DNA of 64,000 nucleotides from an uncultured Thalassolituus sp. (GTDB taxonomy: Bacteria; Pseudomonadota; Gammaproteobacteria; Pseudomonadales; Oceanobacteraceae), in the NCBI RefSeq assembly GCF_950066645.1, contig NZ_CATMFB010000001.1:186001-250000 (forward strand). The letters are read 5' to 3'. The position numbers and the translations under genes were made by a program. A model generated the notes under the pieces. The model made no database searches. It was not told the origin of the DNA and saw only the letters and a program-made list of their open reading frames with translations. Below are positions 1 to 8,205 of this stretch, one piece after another (position 1 is the stretch's first letter; each line of letters starts with the position of its first letter).

Positions 1-1
1 A

Positions 2-163
2 GCATCGCTGATGTATCCCGCGGTTGATGATATTCGTCAAGGGTACCGACGTAGTGTTTGCGGAGTACATTCGATCTACTACCGTATTCATGTCGACCAC
101 GTTGAGATTATACGAGTGCTGGGTAGGCAGAACACGACGAGTGAGATACCGACAGAGCACTAA
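2..163 (+). CDS. ParE/RelE-family toxin, C-terminal part (5' end outside window)
   Basis: The frame is open from the left edge to a TAA at 161-163. The translation has the C-terminal pattern of ParE/RelE toxins: a DIRxGYRR segment, then GVHSIYYRIH and VEIIRVLGRQ. These residues form the last beta-strands of the toxin fold. Family knowledge: such proteins poison gyrase (ParE) or cut mRNA (RelE), and their antitoxin gene usually lies upstream, which would be outside this window. An internal ATG at 11 is available, but the fold would then be truncated. Whether the whole gene is intact cannot be judged from here. The YefM gene follows after 39 bases but belongs to another antitoxin family. Confidence 0.6.
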   Translation, partial: ASLMYPAVDDIRQGYRRSVCGVHSIYYRIHVDHVEIIRVLGRQNTTSEIPTEH

Positions 164-202
164 AAGAGTAGCGCAAATGATTAACCGATCAGCGGAGGGC
201 CT

Positions 203-445
203 ATGAAAACAATCTCTTTTACCGAAGCGCGGGATAATCTTAATAAAGTACTGGATCAGGTTGTTAACGACGCGGAGCCCATCGTCATCAATCGCTCTAG
301 GGAAGGCGACGTGGTGATGATGTCTCTCCATGATTACAGCAGTCTGATGGAAACAGTACATCTGCTGCGTTCATCAAAAAACTCCGCGCACTTAGGTCGT
401 TCGATTGCGCAGTACAGTGAGAGGAAGTCTACCCAAGGGCGTTGA
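203..445 (+). CDS. yefM: YefM/Phd-family antitoxin
   Basis: The 80-residue product matches the YefM pattern: start MKTISFTEARDNLNKVLDQV, then PIVINR, then VVMMSLHDYSSLMETVHLLRS. In the family the N-terminal half is a Phd/YefM dimer that binds its own promoter, and the C-terminal tail neutralises the YoeB mRNA interferase. The length is normal (E. coli YefM has 83 residues). The start is preceded by a GGAGG ribosome-binding site at 195-199. The expected yoeB overlapping the 3' end is missing except for a possible remnant, so this looks like an orphan antitoxin. It could still protect against a YoeB encoded elsewhere or repress another promoter. Confidence 0.85.
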   Translation: MKTISFTEARDNLNKVLDQVVNDAEPIVINRSREGDVVMMSLHDYSSLMETVHLLRSSKNSAHLGRSIAQYSERKSTQGR

Positions 446-491
446 TGATACAAATCGCCTTGTCTGGTTGACGACGTGGGCTGTCATACAG
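445..491 (+). pseudogene. possible yoeB toxin remnant
   Basis: An ATG at 445 overlaps the yefM stop in the usual TGATG arrangement of yefM-yoeB pairs, but that frame stops after eight codons. In a shifted frame from 456 the bases read R-L-V-W-L-T-T-W, similar to the start of YoeB (xLVWxxxAWxDY). Nothing YoeB-like follows before the next gene ends at 492. The best reading is a frameshifted and deleted toxin. The match is short, so chance is possible. Confidence 0.35.
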
Positions 492-1064
492 TTAGGATAA
501 TATTTCATCCGTTTCGCTCACCGCCAACCAACGCTCTATCTGTTCGTCGGCCTTTTTTAAGAGATGCTCTTCATCGCCCGCAAACATAGCGGTTTCCCAC
601 TCGGGTGTGGTGAACTGACGTTCGAAGTCTTCGATGGGCTGGTCGCGTTCGTGGTCGTCGTAGAAGCGGGTAACGTAGACGGTTTTAGTGGTGGCCTCAG
701 GCGCTGTACGATCAAACTGCATCACCTGCCAGTTAATCTCGCCTCCTGCGTTGATGCAGATCACCGTGGTGCCTGTCACAGCCTTCAGGCGTTCTGGCCA
801 GTCGTTGGGAATGTCGGCGTCATATTCTCCGCCATCGCATACCCAGCGCAGGCCGGTGCTGCCGATGGTTTTTATGGTTAGAGGAAATACGCAGTCATCG
901 ACGGCTTCGAAGATGGCTTCCTCGTCTGCGGAACAGTCATCAAGGCAATCATCACCCCATTCTGGCCGGGTGTCTTCGGCCAGATAGTGAGCAGCGCGGT
1001 CACGCTCGGCGGGGCTGTTAAACTCGGCCTGAAATAGCACCAGGCGGTAGTCGATGACTGACAT
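492..1064 (-). CDS. hypothetical acidic cytoplasmic protein, 190 aa
   Basis: I do not recognise this family. The product is strongly acidic, with runs such as DDCLDDCSADEE near residue 40 and an EDFERQFTTPEWETAMF segment near residue 150. There is no signal peptide or membrane segment. Only two bases separate it from the upstream gene at 1067-1930, so the two are co-transcribed leftwards and probably act together. Small acidic proteins beside toxin-antitoxin genes are often immunity-type or accessory proteins, but no motif here supports a specific role. Confidence 0.6.
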   Translation of the reverse strand: MSVIDYRLVLFQAEFNSPAERDRAAHYLAEDTRPEWGDDCLDDCSADEEAIFEAVDDCVFPLTIKTIGSTGLRWVCDGGEYDADIPNDWPERLKAVTGTTVICINAGGEINWQVMQFDRTAPEATTKTVYVTRFYDDHERDQPIEDFERQFTTPEWETAMFAGDEEHLLKKADEQIERWLAVSETDEILS

Positions 1065-1066
1065 CT

Positions 1067-1930
1067 TCAGACAGAGACCTTGCCGTCACGTACATCGGCC
1101 CAGATTTTACGCAGCCACTGGGGCGTGCCTTCGTCTTCGAGGATTTCTATCATCAAACGATTCGCCTTGATGTTATTCGGGTGATATAGCTCTTCAGCAT
1201 CATCCCGAAGGCCGTTTTTGATATCACAACAGTTATAAACAGCGTCTGATTCACTGTCCTTATCCGATAACAAATCATACGAAAAAGTCGATACCAGCAG
1301 GCCATGCAGCCATTGGTATGGAACAAACCCGCAGGGGTTCGATTTATTGGGCGTTAGTTTCGACATATAAAAAAATATCTGGAGAAAGGTCTCTTGCGGG
1401 CTTTTCCAGGGGATTTTGCGGTATTCGTCCCGGCCTAGTGTGATCATGTCATCGGTATAGACATCGCTCTGTACAAAATAGGGCAGCATACGCTGCTCCA
1501 GGCCACCAAAAATGCCAAAAGCCAATGATTCCTCAGACTGACCGATGTAGGTGTTGTATTTGATAAACATGTCGCGGCTAAAATTGTAGTTACAACCGTA
1601 TTTAACGCAACGTTCCCAGATGTTAGCCCAGGCCGCTTCGCTCTGATCTGAGCACAAGAGCAATGTCAGCCATAGTCCCCCATCCCACTGATGGGGGTGG
1701 TACTCAGCCGATATTTCTGAATACGCCCATTTAGAATACTCAGCGTCGAAATTGGGAGACTCCAGAAGAAAGTATTCTTTCTTAATCTGCGGAATTGATA
1801 ACTTTAAAGCGGACGAGCGGCACTCCTCGATGATATTTTTAATAAACTTCCACTGTTTCTTCCGGATTTTCTGCCAGTCTTTGACATGATTTCCCGGAAA
1901 TACCGGCTCGATCTTTTCATATTCGAACAT
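1067..1930 (-). CDS. hypothetical protein, 287 aa
   Basis: I do not recognise this family. The product is soluble, aromatic-rich and lysine-rich near its N-terminus, with no signal peptide. The ATG at 1930 has a strong AAGGAAG ribosome-binding site in the leader. Its base composition is visibly more AT-rich than the neighbouring polA, which suggests acquired DNA. It is the first gene of a two-gene unit with the acidic protein ending at 492. The unit lies between toxin-antitoxin debris and the polA terminator, so it fits an accessory insertion next to polA. The function is unknown. Confidence 0.65.
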   Translation of the reverse strand: MFEYEKIEPVFPGNHVKDWQKIRKKQWKFIKNIIEECRSSALKLSIPQIKKEYFLLESPNFDAEYSKWAYSEISAEYHPHQWDGGLWLTLLLCSDQSEAAWANIWERCVKYGCNYNFSRDMFIKYNTYIGQSEESLAFGIFGGLEQRMLPYFVQSDVYTDDMITLGRDEYRKIPWKSPQETFLQIFFYMSKLTPNKSNPCGFVPYQWLHGLLVSTFSYDLLSDKDSESDAVYNCCDIKNGLRDDAEELYHPNNIKANRLMIEILEDEGTPQWLRKIWADVRDGKVSV

Positions 1931-1984
1931 TTCACTTCCTTATGAACTATTAGTTTCCCGGAAATTTACCGGCGAATAATTCAA

Positions 1985-2017
1985 TAAATAGAAAAACAGG
2001 CGCTTAATGCGCCTGTT
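1985..2017 (-). terminator. intrinsic terminator of polA
   Basis: A perfect 9-bp stem (1995-2003 with 2009-2017) encloses a 5-base loop. Read on the minus strand it is followed by TTTTTCTATTT. The polA stop codon (2004-2006) lies in the loop, so translation to the end would cover the hairpin. Confidence 0.85.
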
Positions 2018-4817
2018 CCCAGTTATCCCCAATACCCACATCCACGATTAACGGCACGTCCAACGCGGCCGCGCATTGCATCTGGGTTTTCAGTTCTACC
2101 GCAAAGGTTTCGGCTTGGTCTTCGCGTACTTCAAGTATCAGTTCATCGTGTACCTGCATCAGCAGTTTGGCGTCGTAGCCTGACGCTGGCAGCCATTCAT
2201 GCACACGAATCATGGCCCGTTTAATGATGTCGGCGGCGGTGCCTTGCATAGGGGCGTTGATCGCGGTGCGTTCGGCATGCTGGCGGCGCTGGCCGTTGGA
2301 TGAACGGATATCCGGCAGGTACAGGCGGCGGCCGTAGAGGGTTTCAACGTAGCCTTGTTCTTTTGCCTGTTCGCGGGTGTTGTCCATGTATTCACGCACG
2401 CCCGGATAGCGCTCGAAGTATTTATTCACGTAGTCCTGGGCTTCGCCACGGGCAATGCCGAGCTGCTTCGCAAGACCAAAGGCTGACATGCCGTAAATCA
2501 GACCGAAGTTAATGGCTTTGGCGCTGCGGCGCTGGTTGTCGGTGACGTCGGCTTCGGTTTCACCAAAAACCTCGGCGGCAGTCGCACGGTGTACGTCGCG
2601 GTCTTCCGAGAAGGCGCTGACCAGGCCTTGGTCGCCCGACAGGTGCGCCATGATACGCAGTTCAATCTGGCTGTAGTCGGCCGCGACCAGTTTGTAGCCT
2701 GCCGGCGCAATAAACGCCTGACGGATCTTACGGCCTTCTTCCGAGCGGATCGGAATATTCTGCAAATTCGGGTCAGTCGACGATAAACGACCAGTAGCTG
2801 CAACGGCCTGATGGTAAGACGTATGCACGCGACCGGTTTTACCGTTCACCATTAATGGCAGCTTATCGGTGTAGGTGCTTTTTAATTTCGCCAGACCACG
2901 GTTTTCCAAAATCAGGCGCGGCAGTTCATATTCTTCGGCCAGTTCCTGAAGCACTTCTTCTGCCGTTGATGGTGCGCCTTTCGGCGTCTTTTTGATGACA
3001 GGTAAACCCTGCTTTTCAAACAGGATTTCAGCCAGTTGTTTTGGCGAACCGAGGTTGAATACCTGACCGGCGCTGTCGTGGGCAGCTCGCTCCAGCTCCT
3101 GCAGGCGTTGTTCAATCTGTGCGCTTTGCTCGTGCAGCATATCGGCGTCGATCAAGGCACCGTTTTCTTCCATTTCAAACAGCACGGGCATGACGGGCAT
3201 TTCGATGTCTTTAAAGACTTTCGCCTGTGCTTTGCGTGCTTCAAGTTGCGGCCACAGCATCTGGTGCAGACGCAGGGTGATGTCTGCGTCTTCAGCGGCG
3301 TATGGGCCTGCTTCGTCAATGCCGATCTGATTAAAGGTCAGCTGCTTTGCGCCTTTGCCAGCGATGTCTTCAAACCCAATGGTTTTATGGCCGAGGTATT
3401 TGAGCGACAGGCTGTCCATGTCGTGCTTGGTCGCGACGGAATCAAGTACGTAGGATTCGAGCATAGTATCGAATTCCACGCCTTTTAATTGAATACCGTA
3501 ATTCGCCAGAACGTGCGCATCGTATTTCATATGCTGGCCGACTTTTTTCAGATCTTTGTCTTCTAAAAGTGGCTTTAATCGCTGGAGCACGGCGTCGCGG
3601 TCGAGCTGTTCAGGTGCGCCAGCATAGTCATGCGCTAATGGTACGTAGGCGGCTTTGCCGGCTTCAGTACAAAAAGACACGCCGACGATTTCGGCGTCTT
3701 TATAATTCAGCGATGTAGTCTCGGTATCGAAGGCGAATAATTCACTGGCTTTTAATTGTTCGATCCAGCGATCAAGCTCGGCTTGTTCAAAAATAATTTC
3801 GTATTCACCTTTGCCGGTGAATACTTCTGGCGTTGGAATATTTTCTTCGTCGCCATTTTCAGACGCTGTTGCCATCGAAGCATTAGAAGAAGAGCTTGAC
3901 GCGTTGGCTGCAACTTTAGCGGCGACGTCGTCACCCACTTCATCTGACAGCTCTGCAATCCAGGCTTTAAATTCCATATCGCGGAAAAGGGTGAGCAGAG
4001 TTTCCTGATCCGGCTCGGTGCTTTTGATTTCGGTCAGGCCTTGCTCAAGTTCAACATCGCATTTAATGGTCGCGAGTTCTTTCGACAGGAAAGCCTGATC
4101 TTTGTGTTCTTCGAGTTTTGGCGCGAGGGTCTTTGCGCCACGGAAGCTCAGCTCTTTGACCTTATCCAGGTTGGCGTAGATATCTTCGAGGGAGCCTAAA
4201 CCGGCAACCAGGCCAACGGCGGTTTTTTCACCGACTTTAGGTACACCCGGAATGTTATCGACTTTGTCGCCCATCAGTGCGAGGTAGTCGATGATGTGCT
4301 CCGGCGGTACGCCGAATTTTTCTTTTACGCCCTCTACATCCATAAACACGTCGTTCATGGTGTTAATCAGCGATACGTGTTCGTTCACCAGCTGGGCCAT
4401 GTCTTTATCGCCGGTGGATACGATTACATCCTGTTTGTGCTCTAACGCCTGTGCGGCGAGGGTGCCGATCACGTCGTCGGCTTCAACGCCGTCGATAATT
4501 AACAGCGGCAGGCCCATGGCGCGGATGATGTTATGAATCGGTTCGATCTGTTCGCGCAGCTCGTCGGGCATCGGTGGGCGGTGCGCTTTGTATTCCGGGT
4601 AGATGTCGTTGCGGAAGGTTTTGCCTTTGGCATCGAAAATCACGATGACCTGAGATTCTGGGTAATCTTTGCCCAGACGTTTCACCATGCTGATCACGCC
4701 CTTGATAGCGTTGGTGTGCAGACCTTTGGAGTTAGTCAGCATCGGAATCGCATGAAACGCACGGAACAGGTACGATGACCCGTCAACGAGAATCACAGGT
4801 TTTGTTGTCTCAGACAT
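2004..4817 (-). CDS. polA: DNA polymerase I
   Basis: The 937-residue product replaces RNA primers and fills repair gaps. The N-terminus (KPVILVDGSSYLFRAFHA) is the 5'-3' exonuclease domain with an H3TH region (GVPKVGEKTA). A 3'-5' exonuclease domain follows and keeps its DxE motif (FAFDTET) and the later AAEDAD motif, so proofreading looks intact. The polymerase domain has DYSQIELR (motif A), RRSAKAINFGLIYG (O-helix) and QVHDELILEV (motif C). I chose the ATG at 4817 because the family begins at MSETTKPVILVDG; the frame stays open 74 codons further upstream without homology. The length is close to the 928 residues of E. coli PolA. It is divergent from the DUF2782 gene, as in Pseudomonas. Confidence 0.98.
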   Translation of the reverse strand: MSETTKPVILVDGSSYLFRAFHAIPMLTNSKGLHTNAIKGVISMVKRLGKDYPESQVIVIFDAKGKTFRNDIYPEYKAHRPPMPDELREQIEPIHNIIRAMGLPLLIIDGVEADDVIGTLAAQALEHKQDVIVSTGDKDMAQLVNEHVSLINTMNDVFMDVEGVKEKFGVPPEHIIDYLALMGDKVDNIPGVPKVGEKTAVGLVAGLGSLEDIYANLDKVKELSFRGAKTLAPKLEEHKDQAFLSKELATIKCDVELEQGLTEIKSTEPDQETLLTLFRDMEFKAWIAELSDEVGDDVAAKVAANASSSSSNASMATASENGDEENIPTPEVFTGKGEYEIIFEQAELDRWIEQLKASELFAFDTETTSLNYKDAEIVGVSFCTEAGKAAYVPLAHDYAGAPEQLDRDAVLQRLKPLLEDKDLKKVGQHMKYDAHVLANYGIQLKGVEFDTMLESYVLDSVATKHDMDSLSLKYLGHKTIGFEDIAGKGAKQLTFNQIGIDEAGPYAAEDADITLRLHQMLWPQLEARKAQAKVFKDIEMPVMPVLFEMEENGALIDADMLHEQSAQIEQRLQELERAAHDSAGQVFNLGSPKQLAEILFEKQGLPVIKKTPKGAPSTAEEVLQELAEEYELPRLILENRGLAKLKSTYTDKLPLMVNGKTGRVHTSYHQAVAATGRLSSTDPNLQNIPIRSEEGRKIRQAFIAPAGYKLVAADYSQIELRIMAHLSGDQGLVSAFSEDRDVHRATAAEVFGETEADVTDNQRRSAKAINFGLIYGMSAFGLAKQLGIARGEAQDYVNKYFERYPGVREYMDNTREQAKEQGYVETLYGRRLYLPDIRSSNGQRRQHAERTAINAPMQGTAADIIKRAMIRVHEWLPASGYDAKLLMQVHDELILEVREDQAETFAVELKTQMQCAAALDVPLIVDVGIGDNWEQAH

Positions 4818-4926
4818 CTTGTTTGGCCCTGAAGTCAAAGGAACACTTATTAACGGAATACTGACGTTCGCAGTGCCCCTCAGGTACACTGGCCATAACG
4901 ACGTAAAACTGGACGGGAAGTCTACC

Positions 4927-5205
4927 ATGAAGATGGCTAAAACTCTGGCCGCAGGCCTGCTCTCTGTTGTATTCAGCGCCAGCGTGATGGCAGATGATCC
5001 TGCCGGTGAAACGGTGACCATCCGCAATGATGGCGACAATACCTACTACGAATTCCGTGTGAATGGCGAAATCGTGGAGATTAAAGTTCAGCCCAAGGTT
5101 GGCCCTGCTTATTACCTGACCCCGACACAGACGGAAGATCAGGAGTTTGAGCGTACCGATGCTCCGAACATGCGCGTCCCTAAGTGGGTGCTTTTCCGCT
5201 GGTAA
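4927..5205 (+). CDS. DUF2782 small periplasmic protein
   Basis: The 92-residue product has a signal peptide (about residues 1-22, ending in SVMA/D) and a compact beta-rich domain with ETVTIRNDGDNTYYEFRVNG and a PPK-like VQPKVGPAYYL segment, ending in PKWVLFRW. This is the DUF2782 family, usually found between polA and thrB in Pseudomonas and relatives. No function is established. It lies 15 bases before thrB and is probably co-transcribed with it. The start at 4927 is chosen because it opens the signal peptide. Confidence 0.85.
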   Translation: MKMAKTLAAGLLSVVFSASVMADDPAGETVTIRNDGDNTYYEFRVNGEIVEIKVQPKVGPAYYLTPTQTEDQEFERTDAPNMRVPKWVLFRW

Positions 5206-5220
5206 TACGTAGATAGAGAC

Positions 5221-6159
5221 ATGGCTGTTTATACGCTACTTTCCAGGGACGATATCGCTGAGCTTCTGGCTCTGTATGATGTAGGTGGGCTGCAGGCCTT
5301 CTCGGCCATCAGTGCGGGGATCGAAAATTCAAACTACGCCATTACAACGGATGATGGCGAGTTTGTTTTGACAATATTTGAGCATCATGCCCCGGACGAA
5401 GTGCGAAGCTTCGTGCGCCTCGGCCGTCACCTGGGGACCAGAAATCTCCGTGTTCCCAGCCCGATTGAAGATCAGGCAGGCTGTTGGCTGCATACACTCA
5501 AACACAAACCGGCCATTCTTTGTCAGCGCTTTCCCGGACGCCATCCTGAGATGGTCACTGAGCAGCATTGCGCTGCGATCGGGCGTGAACTCGCTGAGTT
5601 TCATCTGGCCTCGGCTGATCTGACGGATCCACGACAGGATGAGCGGGGTTACGATTGGTGGCAGTCGGTTGCGCCTGATCTGTCTGCGGACCTCAGCCCC
5701 GACGACCAGCAACTGCTGAACGATGAACTGTTGTTTCAGCGACACCAGCGCCAGCGTTGGCTGGCGCTGCCTCATGGCTGGATTCATGCGGATCTGTTTC
5801 ATGATAATGCACTGTTTGATGGAACCGACCTGACCGCGATTCTTGATCTCTACAATGCCTGTGAAGGCGCCTGGTTATATGACCTGGCGATTGTTGCGAA
5901 CGATTGGTGCGTCGCCACAGATGGCGTGACTCTGGATGATGCCAGGGTCAGTGCCCTGACATCGGCGTATCGCGCGGTGCGGAATATTGATGCGGAAGAG
6001 TGGGGTATGTGGACGGTGGTGCTGCGTGGTGCGGCGTTACGTTTCTGGCTGAGCCGGTTATTGGCCGCGCGTCTCGCCAGAAGTCGCTGTGAAGAGCTTC
6101 CTGCACATAAGCAACCGGTTGAATACAGGAACCGGCTGCTCAGTCACAGAGCAGGCTGA
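5221..6159 (+). CDS. thrB: homoserine kinase, choline-kinase-like (type II ThrB)
   Basis: The 312-residue enzyme of the aminoglycoside/choline-kinase fold phosphorylates homoserine in threonine synthesis. The nucleotide loop region is SAGIENSNYAITTDDGEFVL near residue 33. The Brenner-type catalytic motif is HADLFHDNALF near residue 188, followed by the metal-binding ILDLYNA and LYDLAIVANDW. The length matches the Pseudomonas enzyme (316). The position beside polA and the DUF2782 gene is the conserved context that separates it from other phosphotransferases. The GHMP-type ThrB of enterics is a different family. Confidence 0.92.
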   Translation: MAVYTLLSRDDIAELLALYDVGGLQAFSAISAGIENSNYAITTDDGEFVLTIFEHHAPDEVRSFVRLGRHLGTRNLRVPSPIEDQAGCWLHTLKHKPAILCQRFPGRHPEMVTEQHCAAIGRELAEFHLASADLTDPRQDERGYDWWQSVAPDLSADLSPDDQQLLNDELLFQRHQRQRWLALPHGWIHADLFHDNALFDGTDLTAILDLYNACEGAWLYDLAIVANDWCVATDGVTLDDARVSALTSAYRAVRNIDAEEWGMWTVVLRGAALRFWLSRLLAARLARSRCEELPAHKQPVEYRNRLLSHRAG

Positions 6160-6164
6160 ACAGA

Positions 6165-6617
6165 TCAGTCTGCCGCGGCCATTTTACTGAACAGCTCGTA
6201 CCCGTCGGACATCTTCTTGCGGAAATCTGCCACCGTCACACTGTCGAGCTGGGTGATCATCCAGCGGCAGTAATGGCCGGCATCCGATACCTTAAGGCGA
6301 TTAATCTTCTGTTGTGCCTGGGCCATCAGTGAGCTGCGCAGCGCTGTCAGCTCGGCTTCTGGTCTGTGTGCGCTGGTGTCTTTGCGTACTTCTTCAATCA
6401 GAGGAGCCAGGGCCTCGTCTACTTTGGCGCCATATCGTTCGAACGATGCTTCGAGGGCGTCTTTAAGCTCAGGTTGATGCAGGGCGCAGTAATCTATCAG
6501 AGGGCGCGTGGTGTCTCTCTGAGCAGCGGCGATCACATCCATTGTGGTTTTCGGGGCGTCGGCGAGGGCGAATAAGCTCAGCGTGCTGAGTGCCAGCGCC
6601 ATACTGAATCTGCGCAT
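6165..6617 (-). CDS. hypothetical periplasmic helical protein, 150 aa
   Basis: A signal peptide (MRRFSMALALSTLSLFALA, then DAPK) is followed by a mainly helical domain with two cysteines (in DYCALHQ and HYCRWM) that could form a disulfide. I do not recognise the family. The gene runs convergent to thrB with five bases between them and lies 108 bases after the thiamin unit, so it may be the distal part of that transcript or independent. Confidence 0.6.
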   Translation of the reverse strand: MRRFSMALALSTLSLFALADAPKTTMDVIAAAQRDTTRPLIDYCALHQPELKDALEASFERYGAKVDEALAPLIEEVRKDTSAHRPEAELTALRSSLMAQAQQKINRLKVSDAGHYCRWMITQLDSVTVADFRKKMSDGYELFSKMAAAD

Positions 6618-6724
6618 ATCGGATTATCCTGAGTGTTCTTTTTATGGTTCGGACAGACAGATAGTAACGCTATCCGTGATGAACACAAAATAAACAGGGC
6701 AGAATGGCCCGCTGGGACTGGTGG

Positions 6725-7492
6725 TCAGCGTTCGGGCTGAGCAAATCCCGCTTTGTACCAGAGGGTTTCCAGTAACTGCAGCTGCTGTAGAGCGGCTTGC
6801 CAGTCGGTTTCTGAATGAGGGGGCAGACAGCGTCGCCAGTGCGCGGTCAGATGGTGAGGGATATGCAGTGCCACCGCCGCGTAGTCGAGCAGGGGGTGAC
6901 CTGAGGCTGCGTACTCCCAATCGATCAGCCAGAGCTTCCCTGCGGTGTCCCTGATCCAGTTCGCGGGCAGGGGGTCCATGTGACATAACGTCGGAGCGCT
7001 TAGAGTGACTCCCGTGACTTCGTTGATCTGCTGCGTAAGAGCGGCCTGTTCTGCTTCCGGGCAGTGTTTCAGGTAATGCTGAGCTTTTGCTGCGACATTC
7101 ATGGGCGGAACGCCAGCAATAATCAGTTGATGACAGGTTTTCAGGGTGTCGGCCATCATGCTCAGGTCGTCGGCATCCAGAGCGCTGATGTCCAGACTTT
7201 CTCCCGGAATGTAATCGCGTAGCCAGTAGTGCCCATCTGCAGAGATGACCCGTACGCGCGGGCTGATGCCCGCGTCGGCAGCGGCCTGATGAATAGCTCG
7301 TTCGTAGTCCCGGTGAACATCAAGCGCTTCCGGTTGCTGGTGATTCAACCGCAGCACGAAGGTGCCCAGGCTTCCCCTCAGCAGGTAGTTGCGGTTTGTC
7401 AGGCCCCCACAGAGGCGCTCAGGAGGCTGGGCCTGATCACCCACAACCTCTTTGATCAGAGGGTCCTGCAGTGCCCGCGCAAGATCTTTCAT
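6725..7492 (-). CDS. thiamin-kinase-like phosphotransferase
   Basis: The 255-residue protein has the aminoglycoside/choline kinase fold, with GGLTNRNYLLR as nucleotide loop, LCHMDPLPANWI as catalytic loop and LIDWEYAASGHPLLDYA as metal-binding segment. It overlaps the pnuT-like gene by four bases (ATGA) and is the last gene behind a TPP riboswitch. Phosphorylation of imported thiamin, as by E. coli ThiK, is therefore the natural inference. The sequence alone shows only the fold, and a related small alcohol substrate is possible. A kinase next to a PnuC-type channel would trap the vitamin inside the cell. Confidence 0.8.
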   Translation of the reverse strand: MKDLARALQDPLIKEVVGDQAQPPERLCGGLTNRNYLLRGSLGTFVLRLNHQQPEALDVHRDYERAIHQAAADAGISPRVRVISADGHYWLRDYIPGESLDISALDADDLSMMADTLKTCHQLIIAGVPPMNVAAKAQHYLKHCPEAEQAALTQQINEVTGVTLSAPTLCHMDPLPANWIRDTAGKLWLIDWEYAASGHPLLDYAAVALHIPHHLTAHWRRCLPPHSETDWQAALQQLQLLETLWYKAGFAQPER

Positions 7493-8118
7493 GCCATGGC
7501 TTCAGCGTCTTGCTGCTGGGTTCGCATTGCGTTCAGCCACATGAAGTAGCCCGCAACGGCCAGAACCACATACAGTGCCATCAGGACTGCTGTGAGATAC
7601 AGCCCCCGGTCGATATACAGATAAATGGCAACGGCATCGATGACGACCCAGTAGAGCCAGTTTTCCAGCACTTTGCGGGTGACCATCCAGGTGGTCAGAA
7701 TCGCCCCCCAGGTGGTGAATGAATCGAGGTAAGGCAGAGCCGCTGAGGTGTTATTGGTCAGCAGCCAGCCACTGAGCAGGCTGATCAGGATCACACTCCC
7801 GATGGCGATGCCGTGTTGGCTCAGATTCCAGCGCTGTACCGGCAGATCGGGTTGATCACCCGCGCCATTCCGCCAGGCAAGCCATCCGTACACCGCCATT
7901 GCCAGATAATAGACGTTAAGGGCCGACTCCATCACCAGGGACACATCGAAGAACAGCCAGCTGAAAATAGCCGTGCTGCCAAACGCGGCGTACCAACACC
8001 ATTGGCTCTGGCGCATCGCCAGCACCAGATAAGCCACGCCGAGAATGACAGCGGTGGTTTCCCAGTGGCTCATAGTCTGCGCGTATTCGATGGCGCCTGA
8101 AATAATGGTGTCGAGCAT
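7489..8118 (-). CDS. pnuT: PnuC-family permease, probably thiamin-specific (PnuT)
   Basis: The 209-residue membrane protein has about seven hydrophobic segments. The PnuC signature occurs in the C-terminal half (NWLYWVVIDAVAIYLYIDRG) and an earlier WEYTA-like SHWETTAVILGVAYL region is present. PnuC proteins carry nicotinamide riboside; members behind TPP riboswitches next to thiamin genes were predicted by comparative genomics to carry thiamin and are called PnuT. Its place between the YkoF-like and kinase genes supports thiamin. The facilitator mechanism depends on phosphorylation by the next gene. Confidence 0.88.
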   Translation of the reverse strand: MLDTIISGAIEYAQTMSHWETTAVILGVAYLVLAMRQSQWCWYAAFGSTAIFSWLFFDVSLVMESALNVYYLAMAVYGWLAWRNGAGDQPDLPVQRWNLSQHGIAIGSVILISLLSGWLLTNNTSAALPYLDSFTTWGAILTTWMVTRKVLENWLYWVVIDAVAIYLYIDRGLYLTAVLMALYVVLAVAGYFMWLNAMRTQQQDAEAMA

Positions 8119-8155
8119 GGTGGCTCCCGGTGTTCGTAATTGATCTCAGTAAATA

Positions 8156-8202
8156 GTGCGCAGTGCGCACCCTACATGCCGGTAGGACGGGCATCGCCCG
8201 CC
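8156..8202. repeat. REP-like double palindrome, copy 1
   Basis: The element has GTGCGC-AGT-GCGCAC (8156-8170), then a CCTAC...GTAGG arm pair (8171-8186), then CGGGC-ATC-GCCCG (8188-8200). The same order of palindromes occurs in copy 2 at 8508-8556, on the other side of the small YkoF-like gene. Confidence 0.65.
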
Positions 8203-8205
8203 AGA

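Noticed and set aside
1-1990. Integron cassette array
   Set aside because: Toxin-antitoxin and unknown genes suggested cassettes, but I found no convincing pair of attC-type core sites between the genes.
4818-5039. 74-codon N-terminal extension of polA
   Set aside because: The extension has no homology to PolA and crosses into the DUF2782 gene. The family start MSETTKPVILVDG is at 4817.
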